18,993 nt of DNA, taken from assembly GCA_013812005.1 (NCBI GenBank), contig JACCUE010000011.1, positions 1 through 18,993 on the forward strand, read 5' to 3'. Both the position numbers and the translations under genes were made by a program. This document shows positions 13,933-18,993 of this stretch, in pieces. The DNA is from Thermoleophilaceae bacterium. Lineage in GTDB: Bacteria; Actinomycetota; Thermoleophilia; Solirubrobacterales; Thermoleophilaceae. The notes under the pieces are model-generated. The model saw only the letters and a program-made list of their open reading frames with translations, did not search any database and was not told where the DNA came from. How positions within the stretch are numbered: position 1 is the first letter of the stretch; the number at the start of each line of letters is the position of its first letter.

Positions 13933-15057
13933 ATGTTCGATTTCGAGCAGGCCCTCCGCCGCGTCGTCGAAATCGACGGCTCCGACCTGCATATGAAGGT
14001 GCCGTCGCGTCCGCTCATCCGCCGCCAGGGCAAGCTCGAGCCGGTCCCCGACTCGGAAGCGCTGATGCCCGAGGACACCGAGCACACCTTGCGAGGGATG
14101 CTGCACGACCCGGTCAAGCTGAAGGAGTTCGAGGAGGAGGGCGAGGTCGACTTCTCCTACGCGATCCCGGGTGTGGCGCGCTTTCGCGTGAACGCCTTCA
14201 GACAGCGCGGATCCATCTCCCTGGTCTGCCGCGCGATCCCCTTCACGATCAAGACCGTGGAGGAGCTGCTGCTGCCACCGGTGATCAACGACCTGGCCGA
14301 CGAGGAGCGAGGGGTGATCCTGCTCACCGGCACCACCGGCTCGGGCAAGTCGACCACGCTGGCGGCGATCATCGACCGCATCAACACGACCTCTGCCAAG
14401 CACATCGTGACCATCGAGGACCCGGTCGAGATCCTGCACAGGGACAAGCACTCGATCATCAACCAGCGCGAGGTCGGAGAGGACACCGGCTCGTTCAAGA
14501 AGGCCCTGCGCCGTGTCCTGCGCCAGGACCCGGACGTGATCCTGGTGGGTGAGATGCGCGACGAGGAGACGGTGCGCACGGCGCTTTCGGCGGCCGAGAC
14601 CGGCCATCTCGTGCTCTCCACCGTGCACAGCATCGACGCCGCCGAGACCGTGAACCGCATCATCGACTTCTTCCCCGAGGCCGAACAGCGCCAGGCGCGC
14701 GCCATGCTCGGGGGCACCCTGAAGGGGGTCATCTCCCAGCGGCTGGTGCCCACCCCGGACGGCCAGGGCCGCGTGGCCACCTGCGAGATCCTCCGGATGA
14801 CCGGCCGGGTGCGCGACATGATCATGAACCCCACCGAGACGGGCAAGCTTCCGGAGGTGATCGCCGAAGGCGCCTACTACGGGATGCAGACCTTCGACCA
14901 GGCGCTGCGCGCCCACGTCGAGGCCGGGCGAGTGTCGATGGAGGACGCGCTCAAGGCCGCGACCCACCCCCACGACTTCAAGCTCCTGGTGGCATCGGGC
15001 GGGCAGCGCTCGACGTCGGTCGATCAGGTCTTCGCGGGCGACCCGGCGGTGGCCTGA
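13933..15057 (+). CDS. pilT: PilT-type type IV pilus retraction ATPase
   Basis: PilT is a hexameric ATPase at the cytoplasmic base of the type IV pilus that powers fibre retraction. The 374 residues include the N-terminal PAS-like domain (DGSDLHMKVPSRPLIRRQGKL, 15-35), Walker A GTTGSGKST (133-141), Asp box IVTIEDPVE (158-166), Walker B DVILVGEMRD (201-210) and His box GHLVLSTVHS (224-233). The AIRNLIRE motif near the PilT C-terminus is not obvious: the matching area reads PEVIAEGAYYGMQTFDQAL. The frame ends in a short tail. The ATG at 13933 has no ribosome site; GATCCT lies 6 nt upstream. No pilB, pilC, pilM or pilin gene is in the window, so it is an isolated copy. It converges on the S55-type gene. 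Confidence 0.9.
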   Translation: MFDFEQALRRVVEIDGSDLHMKVPSRPLIRRQGKLEPVPDSEALMPEDTEHTLRGMLHDPVKLKEFEEEGEVDFSYAIPGVARFRVNAFRQRGSISLVCRAIPFTIKTVEELLLPPVINDLADEERGVILLTGTTGSGKSTTLAAIIDRINTTSAKHIVTIEDPVEILHRDKHSIINQREVGEDTGSFKKALRRVLRQDPDVILVGEMRDEETVRTALSAAETGHLVLSTVHSIDAAETVNRIIDFFPEAEQRQARAMLGGTLKGVISQRLVPTPDGQGRVATCEILRMTGRVRDMIMNPTETGKLPEVIAEGAYYGMQTFDQALRAHVEAGRVSMEDALKAATHPHDFKLLVASGGQRSTSVDQVFAGDPAVA

Positions 15058-15098
15058 GGCTTGCGGCGGGGGTCAGTCGCCGGGGGTTGAAAAGGGTG

Positions 15099-15113
15099 GG
15101 GGGCCGCGCCCCC
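15099..15113. terminator. G/C hairpin between convergent pilT and the S55-type gene
   Basis: GGGGGC (15099-15104) pairs with GCCCCC (15108-15113) around CGC. Read on the minus strand, the hairpin sits directly after the S55-type gene's stop and is followed about 4 nt later by TTTT (complement of 15090-15093). On the plus strand a short TCTTACT follows. It looks like a two-way terminator and is similar to the hairpins at 15869 and 18156. Confidence 0.6.
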
Positions 15114-15115
15114 TC

Positions 15116-16828
15116 TTACTCGGTTATGCGTAGTGGAACCCGGGCGCTGCCGCGAAGCAGCAGGCGGGGCGTGGGCAGCACGACCGGCCCCCGTCCCTTG
15201 CCGGCGAAGGTCGCGCGCAGCCCTTCGCGCCGGCGGAAGCCGGCGATCGTCTCGGCGAGGGCGTCGATCGACCGGGGGCCCGCCACTGAGCTCTGAGATC
15301 CGAAGTCGTCGAAGAACAGGTCGAAGCTCTCCTCGCTGCCATCCAGAAGAGAAGCCGGCACGACGCCCCGCAGCTTGAGCACCCGCTTCCCCGGACGGAT
15401 GTTCTCGGGCACCCGGTAGATGAAGGTCCGCGAGTACAGCGGTCCGCGGCTGCGCCTGAGCGACAGGCGGATCGGAATGCGCTTGCCCGGCCGCGCCGAC
15501 CTCCTGGTCCGCGCCCGCAGGAGAAACGCCTCGGGCACATCGCCGCGGACGCGCGCGTGGACCGAGACCGACAGGGGGGTGAGCTTGCCGAACTTGAAGG
15601 CGTCCACCAGAAGCAGGGCGGCGGACAGGTCTTCGAACGGTCCCGATCCGTCCAGATAGTCGTTGCAGAAGCCAAGTGGCCGGTTACGCTCGCGAACTCG
15701 GATGCGAAGGCACATGGACGTCGAGATCCGGGGCGGCTCGGCACCGAGCACCTCGATCAGGGCCTGACCGAGGGAAAGCGAGGTCACGAGCTCGAGGGAG
15801 GAGCCAAGCTCGAGGTCGCGCTCGTCGGTCACCTGGCTGCGCAGGGTGCGGGTGCGGCCACCGTTCATCGAAGGGGGGCACGGCCCCCCTTCGCAATCTC
15901 CCGAGTCGCTGCGCACGGTCACGTCCACTCCGATCGTGCGCGGCGCGGGTCCCACCCGGCCGATCACCGCATTGAGCGTGTCGTTGGTGAGCGATCCGAC
16001 GGTGTGCCCCGGCACGGCGAGCTTGTAGGTGGAGATGCCCTCGGCGCCCACCGGGTTGTTGACCACCGTGTAGACGTAGGCGTCCTGCAGCAGCAGCGAC
16101 CGGGGGCCGAGGTCGTCGAGCGGGTGGCCGAAGGCCCACACCGCCGATCCGTCCCGGTATGCCACGGTGCCGATAGCGCCTATGCCCACGTCGCCGCTGG
16201 AAAGACCCGTGGACACCGCGGCTCCGGGGCGCAGATCCTGAACGGGAAAGCCGAGGAAGGGACCGGAAGGTGCGGCCAGCACCGGCCTGCCGGCCCGGCG
16301 CGCCGCCCGGGAAAGCAGGCTCCGCAGCGGCTGCGACAGCCCGGACACCGTGAGCGGGGTCGACAGCCGCCGGGCCCGCCGCAGGAGGCCCGGCGCCCTG
16401 CGCGCGCTGCGGGAGGCCCGGGGGCGCTCGCCCAGTACCAGCTCGATGGGAGTGGCGAGCCCGACCTTGTTGCCGTACTCCCCTATCCCCTCCGAGATCG
16501 CTCCGGCGTTGCGTTCCACGCCGTCCCCATCCGGACAGAGGATCGGCGAGCCGGAGAACCCGGGACCGATGCCGGTCGCGTCCACGGCCGGGCCGGACAC
16601 CCGGAAGAGGATGCGCGGGCCCGAAGACGCGGCGTCCCCCCGGATCACATCGATCACCTCGGCGTCGAAGCGCGCGATCTCGGTGCCGCGCACGACCGAG
16701 AGCGCCGAGCACTGCATGCCCGGGCGAACGTCTGAGAGCGCCATGATCGGAGCGGCTGCGAGCGCTGGCCCGGGAACGGCCGCTCCGAGCCCTGACAGGG
16801 CGGCCAGGAGGGCGAGGCGACGCTTCAC
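15116..16828 (-). CDS. Secreted SpoIVB/S55-like serine peptidase-related protein
   Basis: This 570-residue protein starts with a signal peptide (VKRRLALLAALSGLGAAVPGP, cleavage probably after ALAA near 26) and so is exported or anchored. It has GFSGSP (90-95), like the GMSGSP catalytic-serine motif of peptidase family S55, and WAFGHPL (231-237), like that family's histidine motif, preceded by DVGIGAIGTVAYRDG. The Ser motif comes before the His motif, the reverse of Bacillus SpoIVB. The C-terminal half (about 330-570) is beta-rich and unfamiliar, possibly a wall- or partner-binding region. I start it at the GTG at 16828, 7 nt after TAGCCT; the frame runs on to 16867. A perfect G/C hairpin at 15869-15893 encodes residues 312-320. 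Activity as a peptidase is inferred from motifs. Confidence 0.75.
   Translation of the reverse strand: MKRRLALLAALSGLGAAVPGPALAAAPIMALSDVRPGMQCSALSVVRGTEIARFDAEVIDVIRGDAASSGPRILFRVSGPAVDATGIGPGFSGSPILCPDGDGVERNAGAISEGIGEYGNKVGLATPIELVLGERPRASRSARRAPGLLRRARRLSTPLTVSGLSQPLRSLLSRAARRAGRPVLAAPSGPFLGFPVQDLRPGAAVSTGLSSGDVGIGAIGTVAYRDGSAVWAFGHPLDDLGPRSLLLQDAYVYTVVNNPVGAEGISTYKLAVPGHTVGSLTNDTLNAVIGRVGPAPRTIGVDVTVRSDSGDCEGGPCPPSMNGGRTRTLRSQVTDERDLELGSSLELVTSLSLGQALIEVLGAEPPRISTSMCLRIRVRERNRPLGFCNDYLDGSGPFEDLSAALLLVDAFKFGKLTPLSVSVHARVRGDVPEAFLLRARTRRSARPGKRIPIRLSLRRSRGPLYSRTFIYRVPENIRPGKRVLKLRGVVPASLLDGSEESFDLFFDDFGSQSSVAGPRSIDALAETIAGFRRREGLRATFAGKGRGPVVLPTPRLLLRGSARVPLRITE
15869..15893. repeat. Perfect 10-bp G/C inverted repeat inside the S55-type gene
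   Basis: CGAAGGGGGG (15869-15878) and CCCCCCTTCG (15884-15893) are exact complements around CACGG. It looks like the hairpins at 15099-15113 and 18156-18182, which lie at gene ends. Here it is inside coding sequence and encodes CEGGPCPPS in a loop between two conserved-looking strands, as if a repeat had inserted in frame. Confidence 0.6.
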
Positions 16829-16835
16829 CCAAACG

Positions 16836-16841
16836 AGGCTA
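16836..16841 (-). promoter_or_regulatory. -10-like box TAGCCT before the S55-type gene
   Basis: TAGCCT on the minus strand is exactly 7 nt from the GTG at 16828. It fixes that GTG as the likely start, just before the signal peptide, and suggests a leaderless transcript. Confidence 0.45.
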
Positions 16842-16885
16842 ACCGCTCGCGCGGCCGGGTGCGGCACGCGGACGGAGAAACCGAC

Positions 16886-16914
16886 TTGACGTGAGCCGCC
16901 TCAACGCTGAGAGT
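16886..16914 (+). promoter_or_regulatory. Candidate promoter for the AIM24-family gene
   Basis: TTGACG (16886-16891) and GAGAGT (16909-16914) are 17 nt apart. An alternative -10 is CATACT at 16925-16930. Unlike most genes here, this one also has a strong AGGAGG ribosome site (16939-16944) before its GTG. Confidence 0.35.
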
Positions 16915-16949
16915 GGTCGGACCGCATACTGGCGAAAGAAGGAGGAGCG

Positions 16950-17654
16950 GTGCAAAGCACCCTCGGGGAATATCAGGAGACACAGTCGCAGGAGTCGTTC
17001 GCGCTGCAGAACAACAAGCTGCTGAAGGTGCGGCTGGATGCCGTCACGGTGCAGGCCAAGCTGGGATCGATGGTCGCCTACCAGGGCGACGTGGCATTCG
17101 AGCACGCGGGCGCCGGCGGCATGGGCCGCATGCTCAAGAAGGCCGTGTCGGGCGAGGGTACGAGCCTGATGAAGATAACCGGCACCGGTGAGGTGTTCTT
17201 GGCCGACACGGCGCAGGACATCCACCTGATCAAGCTGGAGAACGACGCCGTGACCTGCAACGGCGCCAACGTGCTGGCCTTCGACGCGGGGATCGACTGG
17301 GACATCCAGAAGGTCTCGGGAGGCGGCGCGGCGATGATGGCGGGTGGCCTGTTCAACATGTCGCTCCAGGGCAGTGGGTGGGTGGCGATCATCTCCGACG
17401 GACCGCCCGTGCTGCTCAACACCGGCGACGCGCCCACGTTTGCCGACCCGCAGGCGGCCATCACCTGGTCGAGTGGCGTGAGCACCTCGATCAAGACGGA
17501 CGTGAAGCTGAAGAACCTGATCGGCCGTGGCTCCGGTGAATCCCTGCAGATGTCCTTCCAGGGCGCGGGGTGGGTGCTCGTGCAGCCGAGCGAGGGCCGC
17601 GTGGTGCCGCCCGCCGGCGGCGGCGGAGGCCTGCTGAGCAACATCAGCGGCTGA
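16950..17654 (+). CDS. AIM24 family protein
   Basis: The 234-residue protein belongs to the AIM24/DUF124 family, trimer-forming beta-rich proteins with no settled function in bacteria. It shows the repeated beta-prism pattern: VTVQAKLGSMVAYQGDVAFE (32-51), GMGRMLKKAVSGEGTSLMKITGTGEVFLA (57-85), LFNMSLQGSGWVAIISDG (134-151) and the matching MSFQGAGWVLVQPSEG (201-216). The tail is Gly-rich (AGGGGGLLSNISG). No signal peptide or membrane helix is present, so it is probably cytoplasmic. The GTG start at 16950 has AGGAGG 5 nt upstream, the clearest ribosome site in the window and consistent with higher expression. It is divergent from the S55-type gene, and a hairpin follows. Confidence 0.9.
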   Translation: MQSTLGEYQETQSQESFALQNNKLLKVRLDAVTVQAKLGSMVAYQGDVAFEHAGAGGMGRMLKKAVSGEGTSLMKITGTGEVFLADTAQDIHLIKLENDAVTCNGANVLAFDAGIDWDIQKVSGGGAAMMAGGLFNMSLQGSGWVAIISDGPPVLLNTGDAPTFADPQAAITWSSGVSTSIKTDVKLKNLIGRGSGESLQMSFQGAGWVLVQPSEGRVVPPAGGGGGLLSNISG

Positions 17655-17682
17655 CGGAATCGAGGCCAAAAAGGAGTCGGGA

Positions 17683-17705
17683 CCGGGGCGCGCGGCACGC
17701 CCCGG
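17683..17705 (+). terminator. Hairpin after the AIM24-family gene
   Basis: CCGGGGCG (17683-17690) and CGCCCCGG (17698-17705) are perfect 8-bp arms around a 7-nt loop, 29 nt after the stop. There is no T-run. It separates the AIM24 gene from the HxlR promoter. Confidence 0.5.
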
Positions 17706-17710
17706 CCCAC

Positions 17711-17727
17711 GCTTCAGTTGGTGAAGC
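17711..17727. promoter_or_regulatory. Candidate operator palindrome upstream of the HxlR gene
   Basis: GCTTCA-GTTGG-TGAAGC is a perfect 6-bp inverted repeat. It covers the place where a -35 would sit for the TAGACT box at 17735-17740. A dimeric HxlR-type regulator binding here would block its own promoter. Autoregulation is inferred from position. Confidence 0.45.
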
Positions 17728-17734
17728 ATTGCGC

Positions 17735-17740
17735 TAGACT
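17735..17740 (+). promoter_or_regulatory. -10-like box TAGACT before the HxlR gene
   Basis: TAGACT lies 9 nt before the ATG at 17750, with no Shine-Dalgarno. It is the same hexamer, at the same 9-nt distance, as before the 80-aa gene (11826-11831). Confidence 0.45.
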
Positions 17741-17749
17741 TGAAAAACC

Positions 17750-18130
17750 ATGCCGAAGGCCATGCCGAATCATTCGGGGCGAATGGCGGACGAGACCTGT
17801 CCGGTCTGCGCTACCGCCGACATCATCTGCGGAAAGTGGACCATCCTCGTGATCCGCGATCTCGCCGCTGGTCGCACTCGATTCTGCGAGCTCGAGCGCT
17901 CGCTGGCCGGCATCTCGCCGCGCACTCTCTCGCTGCGGCTGCGCGCCCTCGAAGAGGAGGGCATGGTCGAGCGCCACTCTTTCCCCGAGGTGCCTCCGCG
18001 CGTCGAGTACTCGCTCACCGAGAAGGGCCAGGCGCTCCTTCCGCTGATCGAGGACATGCGCTCCTACGGCAAGGAGTGGCTGAAGGTCTGCTCGGAAGCC
18101 CGGGCTTCCGTCGCTCCCGTCGCTGCCTGA
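17750..18130 (+). CDS. HxlR-family winged-helix transcription regulator
   Basis: The 126-residue DNA-binding protein has the HxlR layout: CPVCATADIICGKWTILVIRDL (17-38), LAGISPRTLSLRLRALEEEGMVERH (52-76, recognition helix and start of the wing), PPRVEYSLTEKGQALLPLIEDM (82-103) and a C-terminal helix with W110 for dimer contact. Cysteines C17, C20 and C27 near the N-terminus are placed as in redox- or aldehyde-sensing family members, so thiol sensing is possible. There are two nearby ATGs (17750 and 17762). I use the first because TAGACT precedes it. Its 3' end overlaps the opposing oxidoreductase frame by 67 nt. Targets probably include its own promoter; the FAD enzyme is another candidate. 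Confidence 0.9.
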   Translation: MPKAMPNHSGRMADETCPVCATADIICGKWTILVIRDLAAGRTRFCELERSLAGISPRTLSLRLRALEEEGMVERHSFPEVPPRVEYSLTEKGQALLPLIEDMRSYGKEWLKVCSEARASVAPVAA

Positions 18131-18993
18131 CCCTCCGGCGCGCGGGCGGGAGACGTGACAGAGGGGCGGTGCCCCCCTGTCATGAAGCTCGGGTGGGCCT
18201 GGTCGAGGTACCAGCCGAAGGAGCGGTCGATCAGCGACTGACGGCCGAACGCCCGCAGCCCCAGCGTCAGCAGCCGGGGCGGCAGGGCGGGGATCAGGCG
18301 CTGTAGAGCCAGCGCCAGGCCGAAGGCCCGCGCATGGCTGGCGCTGAAGCGCGCGTAGCGGCGCAGCGCCTGCTCACGCTGCTGTTCTCCCGCAATCACC
18401 GCTCTCAGCTCTCGTCCGCATGCGACGCCGAAGTAGAAGGCGGTGCGGATGCCCTCGCCCGACAGCGGAAAGCAGTGGCCGGCCGAGTCACCGGCGTAGA
18501 AGATGCCGTCCTCGGCCGCCCGGCGCAGGCGGTGGGGAAACCAGTTGCCCTGGTAGGCGACCGCCGGCACGTCAAGACGGCCGGCCAGCTCCACCGTGGC
18601 GTCCTTGACGTGGTGGCGCGGCTCATACGATCCTGCGCCCACGCGCTGCTCGCCTTCGGCGGGCACGCTCCACGAGTACCCGAAGCGCACCAGCGAGCGG
18701 TCGATCCATACGTCAAGGTCCTGCCCGCCCCCCGGCGGGTGCACCTCGAGGCCCCGTGACAGTGGAGCGTCGGGAGGTTGGTAGCCCTCCGCCGCCAGCA
18801 CGCGGCGCCAGCCCAGCGCGTCCACGATCAGCCCGGCATCGAGATCGCCGCGATCGGTGCTCACCGTCCCGCCTGGCCCGCGGCCTTGCACCTTGGCGAT
18901 CTCGAAGCGGGCGTCGCACTGCTCGAAGAGCAGCCGGCACAGCTCGGGGTAGTCGAACGACGACCAGCTCCAGGGCAGCCGGTACCGCACCGA
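18064..18993 (-). CDS. FAD-dependent oxidoreductase, geranylgeranyl reductase-like (5' partial)
   Basis: Only the C-terminal part (about 310 residues) is in the window; the frame runs off the right edge. It shows PWSWSSFDYPELCRLLFEQC near the cut, a substrate-domain strand pattern, and the FAD-binding GIFYAGDSAGHCFPLSGEGI (about 170-190 of the visible part). This is the GD motif of the PHBH-type flavoprotein family, which includes geranylgeranyl reductases, lycopene cyclases and related isoprenoid enzymes. The N-terminal GxGxxG is missing because of the cut. The conserved part seems to end near FGWYLDQAHPSF. A low-complexity tail of about 40 residues then runs through a strong hairpin (18156-18182) and into the antisense of the HxlR gene. 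Substrate unknown. Confidence 0.8.
   Translation of the reverse strand, partial: SVRYRLPWSWSSFDYPELCRLLFEQCDARFEIAKVQGRGPGGTVSTDRGDLDAGLIVDALGWRRVLAAEGYQPPDAPLSRGLEVHPPGGGQDLDVWIDRSLVRFGYSWSVPAEGEQRVGAGSYEPRHHVKDATVELAGRLDVPAVAYQGNWFPHRLRRAAEDGIFYAGDSAGHCFPLSGEGIRTAFYFGVACGRELRAVIAGEQQREQALRRYARFSASHARAFGLALALQRLIPALPPRLLTLGLRAFGRQSLIDRSFGWYLDQAHPSFMTGGHRPSVTSPARAPEGQAATGATEARASEQTFSHSLP
18156..18182. terminator. Strong hairpin between HxlR and the FAD oxidoreductase
   Basis: TGACAGAGGGGC (18156-18167) and GCCCCCCTGTCA (18171-18182) form 12-bp arms with a single mismatch around GGT. It starts 25 nt after the HxlR stop and resembles a two-way terminator. It lies inside the oxidoreductase frame, so that frame may be longer than the ancestral gene. 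Confidence 0.55.

Noticed and set aside
1..18993. Mobile element, prophage or defence island
   Set aside because: No transposase, integrase, phage structural gene or nuclease was found; gene content is ordinary chromosomal metabolism and regulation.

Overview
The window is very GC-rich chromosomal DNA with dense genes, many GTG starts and long antisense shadow frames. Its gene content points to a high-GC actinobacterium. The mix is an ergothioneine EgtB/EgtD pair, a class II (GlpX) fructose bisphosphatase, an actinobacterial-type primary sigma factor, an HxlR regulator, a lone PilT, an S55-type peptidase and small arginine-rich proteins. My best guess is Thermoleophilia (Solirubrobacterales); this is inference, as there is no rRNA to settle it. 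I see no tRNA, rRNA, CRISPR array, insertion sequence or prophage.

Layout, left to right. (1) A 5'-truncated protein with a duplicated domain, then a repeat-rich gap, then a quinone oxidoreductase (qor-like) on +. Right after the qor stop lies a short relic that reads like the C-terminus of an alpha/beta hydrolase. (2) A four-gene minus-strand operon (6307 down to 2001): egtB, egtD, an SDR dehydrogenase and a thiolase. The first three are joined by 4-nt stop/start overlaps, tying ergothioneine synthesis to two beta-oxidation-type enzymes. (3) A + pair: a four-helix membrane protein and glpX. (4) A run of minus-strand genes (11816 down to 8041): an 80-aa arginine-rich protein, a YihY/BrkB membrane protein, a LuxR-type response regulator, moeA and a conserved protein of unknown function. 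(5) A + block: the primary sigma factor behind a near-consensus promoter, a SAM methyltransferase and PilT. (6) A minus-strand secreted protein with SpoIVB/S55 peptidase motifs, then + AIM24-family and HxlR-family genes, and a minus-strand FAD oxidoreductase cut by the right edge.

Three patterns cut across the genes. First, about eight genes have a TANNNT -10-like hexamer 6-9 nt before the start codon and no Shine-Dalgarno, which suggests widespread leaderless mRNAs. Second, a 30-bp repeat built around a GGCCGATCG-N-CGATCGGCC palindrome occurs before qor and again inside the 5' end of egtD. Third, G-run/C-run hairpins of similar build occur at gene ends and also inside two reading frames. No single locus is clearly a new defence or mobile system. 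The most unusual items are the egt/SDR/thiolase operon, the repeats lying inside coding sequence, and the apparent swapped order of catalytic motifs in the S55-type protein.
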